Source of the DNA: Tricholomella constricta
Lineage: Eukaryota; Basidiomycota; Agaricomycetes; Agaricales; Lyophyllaceae
Reading direction: 5' to 3'
Length of the DNA stretch: 64,000 nucleotides
NCBI GenBank assembly: GCA_013368375.1
Contig: JAACJP010000021.1
Coordinates: 248,001-312,000, forward strand
A program made the position numbers and the translations under genes. Shown one piece after another: positions 30,092-40,282 of this stretch. The notes beneath the pieces are model-generated. The model ran no database searches, had not been told where the DNA came from, and saw only the letters and a program-made list of their open reading frames with translations. Every line of letters begins with the position of its first letter. Position 1 is the stretch's first letter.

Positions 30092-30366
30092 TGTTGGCCC
30101 CGGGTCCTATTCTCATTGCTTACGTTATCGCTCACACGTGACTAGCCATATACTTCCGTCGTTCCTTCGTCCACATCCTCAGTCGTCATCTCTACTTGTT
30201 CCGACACTGAGGATGTGAGTACATTTCCCTAGCCACCTACCTATCATACTTACTGATGGAGACACTAGTCGTAACTTGTCTTCATTTCAGGTACTTTAAT
30301 AAAGTCGTCATCTCTACTTGTTCCGACACTGAGGATTCGTAACTTGTCTTCATTTCAGGGCCATCA
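30092..30366 (+). repeat. Copia-1 5' LTR
   Basis: 275 bp with a TATA-like CATATACTT near 30147 and an AATAAA signal at about 30297. It contains a duplicated 57-nt segment, one copy of which holds a 54-nt intron-like insert (30215-30268). Confidence 0.9.
30215..30268 (+). other. Intron-like segment inside the Copia-1 LTR
   Basis: 54 nt beginning GTGAGT, with a branch-like CTGAT about 14 nt before the final CTAG. The flanks (34 nt ending GAGGAT, and 23 nt starting TCGTAAC) are repeated at 30303-30359 with exactly this segment absent. The same holds at 36203-36256 in the 3' LTR. It therefore looks like a spliceosomal intron next to its own spliced copy. Confidence 0.7.
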
Positions 30367-30513
30367 GGTTATGGGCCCCGCCTTGATCTGAATTCAATTC
30401 GCTTGCCTCGGTTCCGGGACCTCGGCGACTAGCTTTTCTCCTTCAAATCTCATCTTTTTTGCCGCATATAGTCACCCGATCCATCGTGATCGACAATTTT
30501 TGGGTCCGCGACG

Positions 30514-33500
30514 ATGGCCGATCACCCATCTCGCCCTCAGGGACTTGCTCAACAGGTTTCTACCGCTTCCCTGGGACCCACTCCGTCTCGTCCGCGCATA
30601 TCGTCGACTTCAACTTCTGGTAGCGCACCTCCAACACTGCATGGACCTTGGCCCGAGCCCGCCCTACCCCAGTCGTTCGCCGTTTCCTCGGCACCCGTTT
30701 CGCCTTATTACAACTTACAAAATTCTTGGTCGCAGACTCAATTTTTCGCTCCTTCTACATCACAACAAGACATTACCCAAATCCCTTCTTACACGAGTCC
30801 TCCTACATTACGACCGCTTTCTTCCTCTATTCCTCTTCTTAAGCCACCCTCTCTTTCTAATGCTTACTCGGGACTTGCTCAATCGTCTACATCTCGCCTT
30901 CTTCCAACTTCGGGCACTCCGCTTCCTACTTCAGCTCCTGCCTCTTCAACGGGTCTTTCGTACGCTTCTTCTCATCATCGTCCACCTACTCGTAATTCTA
31001 TGCCACTTCCTGCACGTACTTCTCCAGTTCCCATTCCTTCCCCCCCCGTTTCTATACGACGCTCTCCCTTCTTAAACGAACCAGCTGCACCTGTACCTTT
31101 ACGCCCAATTCCCTTCAACAATTTAACTCGCACTTTTACTCCTTCTATACACACACCCGTTGCTCCTGCTCCGCCTTATTTTCAATTCAACCCCAATCCG
31201 GCTCCTTCCCATTACTCTCCTCAGCCGTCCCCTCACACTTCTCGTTTTTCGCCTCGTTTATCTGTTTCATCCCTACATTTACCGCACCGCCCGATGTCTG
31301 TTCCGACTCAGTCTCTTACGCCAATTTCTCTCCCACTTCATCAGTTCCCGTACTCTTTACCTGCCTCCCCCGCTTTGAACCCTCCTGCTGTTCTCCCAGT
31401 TACTCGCTCCCTTTCTACATATACAAAGCCTGACTTTCCTAATTTATCGAGTATCCCTGTTCTTTCTACGGCGAACGACTGGACGAAATGGTACTCCGCG
31501 GTCATGCAGGTCATCGAAGCAACTGGCCTATTTGCTCACGTTGTCGATGTTCTCCCTTCGAACGTCCTCTTGGATCCTACCGCCTACCCGTCCTTGCCTC
31601 CTGTTATCGATAAGGCAAACTTTACTCCTGAGGAGCTCGACGCGTACAGATCCTGGTGGACCCAAGATGATATTGTTTCTTTCGTCCTAGTTGGCAAACT
31701 TGGACCTATTCCTGCCTCTCTCATCCCTCCCAAACGCGATGCCTGGGGAAACCCTCAACGCTCTGCTCGTGACATCCTCCGTATTCTTCGCACCAAGTAC
31801 GGCGTTTTCGATGCGGCTTCTGCAGCTCTCGTCCGTGACACTACTCTTGCGAAGAAGGTCGTTGGGAACGACGTCTCCTCTTACGTCGATATGTGGAGAA
31901 AGGCTGTGCTACAGGTCGAAGGATCACATTGGGATTTTTCATCTTACGAAAAAGTTCAGCGTTTTGCGGATGGTCTTCCTCGGACGTATGAATACGAACC
32001 CCTGCGCGTACTCATTCGTGAAGGTTTTAATACGAATCCACCCCATGGCGTAATTACTTTCCACGATGCCTCCCAAGCCGCTCTGAATGTCGAACTTGCC
32101 TCTCGCCGTCTTTCCAATACCCATGGTCCTGCACCTCGTCGCTCCCAACCCCCCTCCTCCTCGTCGAACTTGACTCCCAATACTGGTCAGAATCCTACCA
32201 CGGCTCCAGCTACGGATCCCACTACTCCCACGTCTTCGGCTACGCGACCTCGCTGCTCGAACTGTGGTGCCCTCGGTCATGTCGCGGGAAATTGCTGGGA
32301 ACCAGGTGGAGGCGATGTTGGTGGTCGAGATCGTTACCTTGCGGCTAATCCCCCTCGCCCTCGTGCTCATGTTGCTGTCGCGTCAGATCCATCCCTTGAT
32401 CCCATCGTAGAGTCTGTTGAATCCGAAATTGAATCGGCCCCCGCGCCCGTTTCCACTTATCCTTTGCCTGAACCTCAACCAACGACTCCTTCTGATACCG
32501 CATTTTATCTGGATTGCGCGAACGCAGCAAGCCCCGTTGTCCTTGCATCACTAGCTGATCGCTTCAATGCTATCCTTGACTCGGGATGCACCGTTCATAT
32601 AATCCGAGATCGGAAGTTTTTCTGGACGTACGACACCTCACTAGCCGTCCCCGTTGGTACGGCTAACTGCGGGACGCTCTCTACTCTGGCAAAGGGTGAA
32701 GTTCGGTTTCGCATTCTCCTTGATGGTCAAGAGCAAATTATCTGTCTTCGCGATTGTCTTCACGCTCCGGATGTCCCCATCAATCTCATTTCTGTTGGAT
32801 CCTTGACCGAAAAAGACATGCGCTTGGTTTTCGAGAAAAACGTTACGTCCATACACCTCCCTGACTCTTTCTCTCCCACCTCGGATCTCACCATCAACGC
32901 CACGGTTGTCCGACGCCTCTCTTTCCTTCACTTGGATTTCGTCCTGCCCTCCAACTCCTCTGATCCTCCCGGATTGGACGACTTCCTCGTGCTTCCAGCT
33001 ATCGAACAGCTGGACTCTGACCTTCGCTTCGCGAATGTCCCTCTTACCCCCCACTTGTGGCACCGCCGCTTCGGACATCTGGGACTCGATGCCACTCGTG
33101 CCGTCCTTACCAAGTCCTACGCTACTGGGATTAAGTATGATGGTCCTTTTACCGACACCCACTGCATCCCCTGCCTTATCGGCAAGCATCCTCAACGTCC
33201 TTTCGATCATTTCGCTCGACGTGTCACTCGAGTGTGCGATCTACTACACATGGACACCTGTGGTCCCTTTCCTGTACAAACACCTCACGGAAAGACGTTC
33301 TTCCACACCATTCTCGATGACTACTCAAACTTTGGGGATACTTCTCTTCTTGCCCACAAGGACGAAGCATTCGCTCATTACCTTGCCACGGAAGCCGCTT
33401 GGGGGCGCAAATCTGGGAACAAGGTGCTTGCGGTTCGCTCGGATGGCGCTGGCGAGTTTACTGGTGGTGATATGCATCGACATTTTACTACTCACGGCAT

Positions 33501-36021
33501 TCAGCACCAAGTCACCGCTCCCTACGCCCATGCTCAGAATGGAAAGGCAGAACGATACATTCGCACCCTTGAAGAAACAGCTCAGACTCTTATCGCAGAC
33601 TCTGGCCTCCCTCCTTCATTCTTTGGCGACGCCGTTCTTACTGCCCAGTACCTTCGAAATCGCCTACCCACCTCCACCCTTCCAAACGAATCCACTCCCT
33701 TCTCTATCATGGAAGGTTCTCCCCCCGACTTGTCACATCTGCGAGTCTGGGGTTGCCAGTGCTTCGTCCTCATTCCCGCAGAAATCCGCGCTAAAGGTGG
33801 TCCGAAGCGCTTCGAGGCTATTTTTGTAGGTTATGAGGACCACCGCGTTGGCTGGCGCGTTCGCGATCTAAATGGTAAATACCACTTCTCGCGCGACGTC
33901 GTTTTCAACGAGAACATCAGAGGATCTTTGAGCCATGCGCCCGTCGTCCATGACGCTTCCCCTTCCTCATCTCCTCTGCCTATATGCACCCCAGAAGTTG
34001 TGGTTGATGCCCCTCCTCCTGCGTCGCCTGACGCTCCACCCCCTCCTGATGGTCCACGGCGTTCTTCCCGATTGCCTGTTCGTACTCGCCTTGGTGTTGA
34101 TTACGCGACTACCATCCGTGATCGGGATGACCGATTAGCTCGCCTTCGCGCCGCTCGAGCTACTCGCTCTGGGGTTGTTCACCCCCAACAGACTCTTGCC
34201 GCTATTGACGACTTCGTCTCCTTGCTCTCTTCTCAATCCTTTGAGCCACCAGAAGATGATCTCGTATCGCATGAATCTGAAGCAATCTCCTTTTATCAGT
34301 CTCTCGCCGCCCATCCCGAACCTCTTCGTCGTCGCCAACCTCCTTCCCAATTTGATCTTAATCAACCTCCTTCTACGTACGAAGAAGTCCTTCTACGGCC
34401 GGACGCTCAAGTCTGGAAAGATGCTATGCAACGTGAATACGATAGCCTCAGCCACCTCGGTGTCTTCAAGCCGACTACCTTACCTCCCGGACGTAAAGCC
34501 ATCGGACTTAGATGGGTCTACGACTTCAAGTACAATCCTGATGGATCCATTATCCGCGGAAAAGAGAAAGCTCGACTTGTTGCCCGAGGTTTTTCCCAGC
34601 GTCCTGAAGACTATGGTACCACGTACGCTCCCGTCGCCAAAATGACCAGTATTCGCATTGTACTCGCATTCGCCGCCCTTCATAATCTAGAACTCCGAAC
34701 TTGCGATGCTAAAACAGCCTTCCTTAATGCACTCCTCACCCATATCGTCTTCGTAAAACAAATCCCTGGCTTCCCCGAAGCTAACCCTCACTTGGTTCTC
34801 CTCTGTCTTCGTGCGCTCTATGGCCTTAAACAATCCTCCCATGAATGGTACAGCCTCCTCAGACGCGTTCTCGAAGATATGGGCTTAATTCGCTGTGAAG
34901 TTGACCACGCTGTTTTCTACGCTACCTTCTCGTCGCCTCCCCATCCTTCCGTCCCCATGCCTACTGATGGCTCGGATCTCTTGATCATCATGCCGATCCA
35001 TGTCGACGATGGCCTTGTTGCCACTAACTCCGAACCTCTCTATCACTGGCTTCTTTCCGAGATGAACCGTCACTTTACCGTCGTCGATTTGGGCGCCGCC
35101 TCTCTGTACCTTGGCATCCGTATCACTCGGGACCGTCCCAATCGTAAACTCTGGCTTTCCCAACGTCCCTTCATCGTCGACCTTCTTTCGACGTACAACC
35201 TCCTCAACGCGCATCCTGTATCACTCCCTCTTCGTCAAAAACTCTCCTCGACTATCGCTGCTCCCGCCAATTCCCTCCCTGATATCCCTGACTCCGAAAT
35301 CACCATTCACTACCAACGACTCGTCGGATCTATCCTCTACCTATCCCTATGCACCAGACCGGATCTTGCTTTCACCGCCATGTCTTTAGGCCAATTTAAT
35401 GCCTCCCCGACACGTCACCATCTCCTCGCAGCCAAATCCGTCCTCCGCTATCTCCTCGGCACTGCTGATCTTGCCCTCGAATACAACTTCAGTCAAATCC
35501 CCGTGGGTTCTCCTATCAGCGCTATCATCCCTAGGAATTGCGGCATGATGGACGCAGACTGGGCCGGCGATGAAGATACTCGGCGAAGCGTTTCTGGTTA
35601 TGCTTTTTTCATTTATTCCAGCCTCATATCTTGGAGCTCGGTCCGTCAGCGTACAGTCGCTCTATCATCTACCGAGGCCGAATACATGTCAATCTCGCAT
35701 GCGATGAAGGAAGCACTCTGGATCCGACAATTCGCTCGTTCTCTCTGCCTTCCCCTTCCGGATCCTTTTCCCCTTCTATGCGACAATCAGAGTGCCTTGG
35801 AGATCGCCAACTCTGACAGTACTTCCTCTCGCTCGAAACATATCGATATTCGTTATCATTTTATCCGGGAACACCTTCGCTCGGGATCTTTTTCTACCTC
35901 TTGGATTCCGACGACGGATATGACCGCGGACATCCTGACCAAAGTTCTCCCTCTTCCCTTACATATCAAACATTGCCGTGCGCTCGGTCTCGTACCTCTT
36001 CCGTCCGATTCTCGATCTTAA
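30514..36021 (+). CDS. Copia-1 Gag-Pol polyprotein
   Basis: 1,835 aa, no stops. Order: S/P-rich N-terminus (1-310); gag (WTKWYSAVMQ to about 520); zinc knuckle CSNCGALGHVAGNC near 579; protease ILDSGCTVH near 687; integrase with the HHCC finger starting HRRFGHLG near 849 and core residues in HMDTCGPF, DDYSN and AHAQNGKAER; RT with motif C HVDDGLVA near 1495; RNase H with DADWAGD near 1679 and LSSTEAEYM. The start at 30514 follows the PBS by about 145 nt. It supplies all activities needed for retrotransposition, and every catalytic motif I can check is present. Confidence 0.95.
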   Translation: MADHPSRPQGLAQQVSTASLGPTPSRPRISSTSTSGSAPPTLHGPWPEPALPQSFAVSSAPVSPYYNLQNSWSQTQFFAPSTSQQDITQIPSYTSPPTLRPLSSSIPLLKPPSLSNAYSGLAQSSTSRLLPTSGTPLPTSAPASSTGLSYASSHHRPPTRNSMPLPARTSPVPIPSPPVSIRRSPFLNEPAAPVPLRPIPFNNLTRTFTPSIHTPVAPAPPYFQFNPNPAPSHYSPQPSPHTSRFSPRLSVSSLHLPHRPMSVPTQSLTPISLPLHQFPYSLPASPALNPPAVLPVTRSLSTYTKPDFPNLSSIPVLSTANDWTKWYSAVMQVIEATGLFAHVVDVLPSNVLLDPTAYPSLPPVIDKANFTPEELDAYRSWWTQDDIVSFVLVGKLGPIPASLIPPKRDAWGNPQRSARDILRILRTKYGVFDAASAALVRDTTLAKKVVGNDVSSYVDMWRKAVLQVEGSHWDFSSYEKVQRFADGLPRTYEYEPLRVLIREGFNTNPPHGVITFHDASQAALNVELASRRLSNTHGPAPRRSQPPSSSSNLTPNTGQNPTTAPATDPTTPTSSATRPRCSNCGALGHVAGNCWEPGGGDVGGRDRYLAANPPRPRAHVAVASDPSLDPIVESVESEIESAPAPVSTYPLPEPQPTTPSDTAFYLDCANAASPVVLASLADRFNAILDSGCTVHIIRDRKFFWTYDTSLAVPVGTANCGTLSTLAKGEVRFRILLDGQEQIICLRDCLHAPDVPINLISVGSLTEKDMRLVFEKNVTSIHLPDSFSPTSDLTINATVVRRLSFLHLDFVLPSNSSDPPGLDDFLVLPAIEQLDSDLRFANVPLTPHLWHRRFGHLGLDATRAVLTKSYATGIKYDGPFTDTHCIPCLIGKHPQRPFDHFARRVTRVCDLLHMDTCGPFPVQTPHGKTFFHTILDDYSNFGDTSLLAHKDEAFAHYLATEAAWGRKSGNKVLAVRSDGAGEFTGGDMHRHFTTHGIQHQVTAPYAHAQNGKAERYIRTLEETAQTLIADSGLPPSFFGDAVLTAQYLRNRLPTSTLPNESTPFSIMEGSPPDLSHLRVWGCQCFVLIPAEIRAKGGPKRFEAIFVGYEDHRVGWRVRDLNGKYHFSRDVVFNENIRGSLSHAPVVHDASPSSSPLPICTPEVVVDAPPPASPDAPPPPDGPRRSSRLPVRTRLGVDYATTIRDRDDRLARLRAARATRSGVVHPQQTLAAIDDFVSLLSSQSFEPPEDDLVSHESEAISFYQSLAAHPEPLRRRQPPSQFDLNQPPSTYEEVLLRPDAQVWKDAMQREYDSLSHLGVFKPTTLPPGRKAIGLRWVYDFKYNPDGSIIRGKEKARLVARGFSQRPEDYGTTYAPVAKMTSIRIVLAFAALHNLELRTCDAKTAFLNALLTHIVFVKQIPGFPEANPHLVLLCLRALYGLKQSSHEWYSLLRRVLEDMGLIRCEVDHAVFYATFSSPPHPSVPMPTDGSDLLIIMPIHVDDGLVATNSEPLYHWLLSEMNRHFTVVDLGAASLYLGIRITRDRPNRKLWLSQRPFIVDLLSTYNLLNAHPVSLPLRQKLSSTIAAPANSLPDIPDSEITIHYQRLVGSILYLSLCTRPDLAFTAMSLGQFNASPTRHHLLAAKSVLRYLLGTADLALEYNFSQIPVGSPISAIIPRNCGMMDADWAGDEDTRRSVSGYAFFIYSSLISWSSVRQRTVALSSTEAEYMSISHAMKEALWIRQFARSLCLPLPDPFPLLCDNQSALEIANSDSTSSRSKHIDIRYHFIREHLRSGSFSTSWIPTTDMTADILTKVLPLPLHIKHCRALGLVPLPSDSRS

Positions 36022-36079
36022 TTCATTCTTCTTCTCTTATTTTTTGTTCGCTCTCTACACTTCCGCGATGATGGGGTTG

Positions 36080-36354
36080 TGTTGGCCCCGGGTCCTATTC
36101 TCATTGCTTACGTTATCGCTCACACGTGACTAGCCATATACTTCCGTCGTTCCTTCGTCCACATCCTCAGTCGTCATCTCTACTTGTTCCGACACTGAGG
36201 ATGTGAGTACATTTCCCTAGCCACCTACCTATCATACTTACTGATGGAGACACTAGTCGTAACTTGTCTTCATTTCAGGTACTTTAATAAAGTCGTCATC
36301 TCTACTTGTTCCGACACTGAGGATTCGTAACTTGTCTTCATTTCAGGGCCATCA
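36080..36354 (+). repeat. Copia-1 3' LTR
   Basis: Identical to 30092-30366 base for base by eye. Preceded by a short G-rich tract (GATGATGGGGTTG) that can serve as polypurine primer. Followed by the second GACTT. Confidence 0.9.
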
Positions 36355-37638
36355 GACTTCATGGTACTTCAAATACAAAATATACTGATATACAATGTAT
36401 ACCTCCTCCCTGAATCCTCGACATGGTCCAACGACCTAGATACTGACCCCTGTGAAGCACTTGGCGCATCTCTCGCACTTGCAACAATGGCTGAATTCCG
36501 TATAATACTTATGGGGGACTTTAACGCACGCACTGCCTCCCTAACAGCATACCCCCTAGACCCACGACGTATCTCTAAAGATAAAACTGTATCTACGAGA
36601 GGCCGCTGGCTATGTCGCACGCTAGCTGACAATGACCTGGCGCTAGTCAATGGTGTCGCAAAATTCGGACCTCACAGTGGCAACTACACATCCTTCCAAG
36701 GAACACGCCAAACGGTCATTGACTATACCGCAATCTCAAACTCCTTATGGCCCACTGTAACCTCATTCACTGTATGCCCCCGCGAAGACGGGTATGACCA
36801 CGCAGCGCTCAGCCTTAGCATTGCGCTCACTGTCAGCGCCCGCATCACAACATACACCCCGTCGCGAAACACAAAAAGACGAGACCCACTCCCCACAACG
36901 ACCGAACTTGATAAACTCCTCGTTGCGACACTGGAAGCCGGAAAAGACGAGGAAAAGAAAAGCCTCCACTTGTACGGGCCAACGCTAATAACAACCAACC
37001 CAGTTAAAGTAGCAGTACATGGCCTGTGTGTAAACCCGGGAAAAACAACTGCCACTGCAGGCATAGGCCTCTATTGGGGGCCACGGTCACCTCGCAACGC
37101 AGCGTACCGCCTGACAAGCCCAGACCTGACCTCTACACATGCAGAACTGGCCGCCATCGCGAACGCCCTGATGATTGCGTCAGTAGACAAATCCCTCGAA
37201 ATAACAACACACTCTAAATATGCAGTCCAAGCTCTCACTACATACGCATCTGACAGCGCCGCTCGAGGATGGCGCGTTACGAACGGGAAGATATTGCAAC
37301 AAATCATCAGCACCATCAAAACTCGATGGGCCCCCCTTCACCTGATACATATAAGGAACATGCAACAAAATGCACACCTCAGGGAAGCGCGTACGCTCGC
37401 CCTCAGAGGAATATCCAACACGCCTGATGCACCCCTTCTAAATCAGCCCAACCCACCTCAAATAGTAAACTCGACCCCCCTCCAAGTTCCAAAAATATCG
37501 TCAAACCTCATAGAAATACCCAACGAGCTGCATCCAGACCAAGTTCCCAAGCGTACCATATTCCCGGAAGCCCACCGCGGCCGCAACAAACTCATGGCAA
37601 TAACTAAACCGTCGACAAGTCATGGAAGCACCCAATAA
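36355..37638 (+). CDS. LINE-2 ORF2, endonuclease C-terminal part and degenerate RNase H
   Basis: Continues the endonuclease (LMGDFNART, YDHAALSLSI) and then an RNase H-like domain at about 36970-37400. Compared with LINE-1, the first catalytic Asp is His (AVHGLCVNPG), the Glu is kept (THAELAAIA), the second Asp is His (TTHSKYAV), and the terminal HxxxE/D block is lost. This RNase H is therefore predicted inactive while endonuclease and RT motifs survive. The frame ends at TAA in 37636-37638; RT continues in the +1 frame. Confidence 0.8.
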   Translation, partial: DFMVLQIQNILIYNVYLLPESSTWSNDLDTDPCEALGASLALATMAEFRIILMGDFNARTASLTAYPLDPRRISKDKTVSTRGRWLCRTLADNDLALVNGVAKFGPHSGNYTSFQGTRQTVIDYTAISNSLWPTVTSFTVCPREDGYDHAALSLSIALTVSARITTYTPSRNTKRRDPLPTTTELDKLLVATLEAGKDEEKKSLHLYGPTLITTNPVKVAVHGLCVNPGKTTATAGIGLYWGPRSPRNAAYRLTSPDLTSTHAELAAIANALMIASVDKSLEITTHSKYAVQALTTYASDSAARGWRVTNGKILQQIISTIKTRWAPLHLIHIRNMQQNAHLREARTLALRGISNTPDAPLLNQPNPPQIVNSTPLQVPKISSNLIEIPNELHPDQVPKRTIFPEAHRGRNKLMAITKPSTSHGSTQ

Positions 37639-39895
37639 CGGTACCTTCTGGAAAGTTATCAAACGCCTCGCCGACCCAATACGACTACCCATCTCAGTAT
37701 CTGCTCACGACCTTAGATCAGTTTTTGAAACTCGACTGAACCCGCCGCTCACATTACCCACCACGTTCGATCAAAGTCAACACAAACTTAATCGAATACT
37801 TGCCGCTATGCTACCGACCGAAACAACCGACCAAACCCCCGAAAAATTCTTCTCCAGTGAATGGACACACGAAGACATAGGCTGGGTGAAAGACCACCTA
37901 AAGAAACATTCAATAACTAGTGCCCCAGGAGAAGATCACATCAACTATGCAGCTGTAATGAGTATCCCAAATGAAGACCTCGCCCACCTCTGCAACGAAT
38001 GCATTCGATTGAAAGACGCTCCCTCTATCTGGCTCAAATCTGTCATTGTGGGTGTCTTGAAGAAAAATAAACCGGCAACTGACCCAGACAGTTATCGTGT
38101 CATCGCGCTGGAAAGCTGCGTATTGAAAGTCGTTATGCTGCTTATACATCAGAGGATCACTGAGTGGGCAGAAGCAAACCGACACATACCTGAATCTCAA
38201 AACGGATTCCGAGCACACCGACGCACTAATGATAACCCATTTATTCTAAGATGCGCATGGGAGAATGCAAAAGCGAATAAAGAGCCATTATTTGTGGCGG
38301 CGATCGACGCGACAAACGCCTTCCCATCAACAGACCACCCATCCCTATGGCTAAAGCTAACCCGCCTGGGCATGGGAGGTCCGCTATTTGACTGGCTACG
38401 CATGATCTACACGAAAATGGAATACTATGTACGACATGGCAGCGAAGAATCCCCCCTGTTCAAAGCCCTTATTGGATTGCTCACAGGCGACCCCGCATCT
38501 CCAGTACTCTGGAACCTCTACATGGGAGATCTCACAATGCCCCCTGATGTAGACGACGTGCTACTGATAAATACCCCAATCTCGCTGATGGCCCAAGCAG
38601 ACGACGTCCTCATAATCTCCCGCACCGCCGAGGGCCTAACACGAAAACTTATGGTCCTCGAAAAATGGTGTTCACGCAACTTTATCGTCATAAATCTGAT
38701 TAAGACGGTAATCCTGCTCTTTGGGAGAATAAGGACACCGATCCCGACCTTCCACCTCGGCGGCGCTCTGCTAGCAATCAAAACGGCAGAAAAATATGTT
38801 GGCATCTCCCTTCGCACCGACACCAACAACCCACTTGAAGATCACTATACATCAAAAGCAAGCACTGCACGTTATTGTGGACACCGCATCATGGCGATTG
38901 AAGACCTCACTGGGCGCCTTACGCCCAAGGAGCTGAAGCAACTCTACATGGCACGCGTCGACTGCCACCTCATCCAAGGATGCGAAATTTCGCCGGATGC
39001 AGAAGACGTCCACGTAGCCAAACTCGAAGACGTTCAGATCAGCTTCCTCAGAAGGACCCTCAACGTACATAAGCGGTCGATGCTCGTGCCACTCTACACC
39101 GAGACCGGAATCATGCCCCTACGTGCACGACGACTCCTGCTCACACTGCGCTTCCTGCAATACCTAATCGGCCTCAAGGAAACACGATATGCCCATATCG
39201 CATTCCGCAGCTCAATCGAGCTAGCATCGCGGAACAAAAAATCATGGGCTAATGACATCCAACGGGCATTGCAGAAGCTGCCGTTCCACACCGACCCTCT
39301 TGACCTTACATCCGCCACTGTACTGACAATGACGGACTGCATAAAAAAGGTCGAAAACGAGGTCTCCGCGTGGTTGCAGAGAGAAATCGACACCTCAGAT
39401 AAGCTGTACCTACTGCGCGATCGGAAAGAACCACGAAAGGACGAGGCGCCCGTGCAAATTACTCTACACCTCCGGCATTATCTGATCCTTGTGAAGACGA
39501 GAGCTCATCGCGAGGCCATTACCTCCATCATGCTCTCTACCCACATGCTTGCCGTTGAGAAGTTGCGCTGGGTCGAACATGGCCACCCACGAGTCGATCG
39601 AGCCGAACGCCTATGTAGACTGTGCCTAGCTGAAGTGGAGACACCGGAACATGCACTACTCGACTGCGCCGCAAGCCACGAGTTGCTCACCCTCCGAAAC
39701 GACTTCTTCGTCGAACTCCTCTCTTCAATACCACATCTACATAGTGCACTTGAGCAGATGGACAGCACCAGTCTGCTCAAGCGACTCATTGCTCAGAGAC
39801 CGACAATCTCACTGGTCGCCAAATACGCCTATCAAGTCCTCAAATTGTTCTACGATATTCCAATTTACCGCCCAAACCGTACACTTAGCTGTTGA
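37622..39895 (+). CDS. LINE-2 ORF2, reverse transcriptase
   Basis: 757-codon frame overlapping the previous segment by 17 nt in the +1 frame. RT blocks: VGVLKKNKPATDPDSYRVIA, SQNGFRAHRRTNDNPF, motif A AAIDATNAFPST, GLLTGDPASPVLWN, and motif C LMAQADDVLII, again with Gln in place of Tyr/Phe. A C-terminal Cys cluster CRLCLAEVETPEHALLDC mirrors LINE-1. It is probably the second half of a single ORF2 separated by a one-base insertion, though a programmed shift cannot be excluded. Activity: target-primed reverse transcription. Confidence 0.85.
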   Translation: MEAPNNGTFWKVIKRLADPIRLPISVSAHDLRSVFETRLNPPLTLPTTFDQSQHKLNRILAAMLPTETTDQTPEKFFSSEWTHEDIGWVKDHLKKHSITSAPGEDHINYAAVMSIPNEDLAHLCNECIRLKDAPSIWLKSVIVGVLKKNKPATDPDSYRVIALESCVLKVVMLLIHQRITEWAEANRHIPESQNGFRAHRRTNDNPFILRCAWENAKANKEPLFVAAIDATNAFPSTDHPSLWLKLTRLGMGGPLFDWLRMIYTKMEYYVRHGSEESPLFKALIGLLTGDPASPVLWNLYMGDLTMPPDVDDVLLINTPISLMAQADDVLIISRTAEGLTRKLMVLEKWCSRNFIVINLIKTVILLFGRIRTPIPTFHLGGALLAIKTAEKYVGISLRTDTNNPLEDHYTSKASTARYCGHRIMAIEDLTGRLTPKELKQLYMARVDCHLIQGCEISPDAEDVHVAKLEDVQISFLRRTLNVHKRSMLVPLYTETGIMPLRARRLLLTLRFLQYLIGLKETRYAHIAFRSSIELASRNKKSWANDIQRALQKLPFHTDPLDLTSATVLTMTDCIKKVENEVSAWLQREIDTSDKLYLLRDRKEPRKDEAPVQITLHLRHYLILVKTRAHREAITSIMLSTHMLAVEKLRWVEHGHPRVDRAERLCRLCLAEVETPEHALLDCAASHELLTLRNDFFVELLSSIPHLHSALEQMDSTSLLKRLIAQRPTISLVAKYAYQVLKLFYDIPIYRPNRTLSC

Positions 39896-40092
39896 CTCGA
39901 GGGAATACCTACCCGGCTCCGTGTCTATCTGTCTCCTTATATTCTCCTAGGTTCTACCGCAAGCTGGGAAACCGGATGTGAGCTCGGCTTAGAGTGTATT
40001 TGGAGGCCCAGGGACGATGGTGTACATAGCTTGCGTACATCGGGATACTTCCTGGAAACCGGCGTTCCTAAGCGGGACCGTGCCGTGTAATA

Positions 40093-40112
40093 TTACCTTA
40101 CCTTACCTTACC
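40093..40112 (+). repeat. LINE-2 3' tail, four TTACC units
   Basis: Four perfect copies of TTACC close the element. Simple-repeat tails in place of poly-A occur in several fungal LINE groups. Confidence 0.7.
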
Positions 40113-40282
40113 TATATCCCGTACTATTCCTACCAGTGCTTGTGCCCTCCCGCAGCCTGTCGACACTTCCTTCGCAGATCTTGCGACACGTGTATGTAAG
40201 CTGCCACAAAGTCGGAGACAAACATCCTTGCATTGGGATTAGCTCCCCCTTGACTTGTCGTAAACGCAGACTCTAAGGTCTT

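Larger units (their letters stand above)
30092..36354 (+). mobile_element. Copia-1: intact Ty1/Copia retrotransposon, 6.3 kb
   Basis: Identical 275 bp LTRs (30092-30366 and 36080-36354), TG...CA ends and an exact 5-bp duplication GACTT (30087-30091, 36355-36359). It encodes one uninterrupted 1,835-aa Gag-Pol with integrase before RT, the Copia order. Identical LTRs plus an open frame mean a very recent, probably autonomous insertion. It disrupts the LINE-2 endonuclease. The PBS after the left LTR begins GGTTATGGGCCCCG; I cannot name the tRNA. Confidence 0.95.
27755..40112 (+). mobile_element. LINE-2 here: non-LTR retrotransposon split by a Copia element
   Basis: Plus-strand order: ORF1 (27943-29649), ORF2 endonuclease start (about 29682-30091), Copia insertion (30092-36354), rest of the endonuclease plus an RNase H-like domain (36355-37638), RT (37622-39895) and a 3' tail of four TTACC units (40093-40112). 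The 5' end is approximate. Same domain order as LINE-1 but clearly diverged. ORF2 joins in frame across the Copia target duplication GACTT and is broken once, by a +1 shift near 37.62 kb. Confidence 0.8.
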
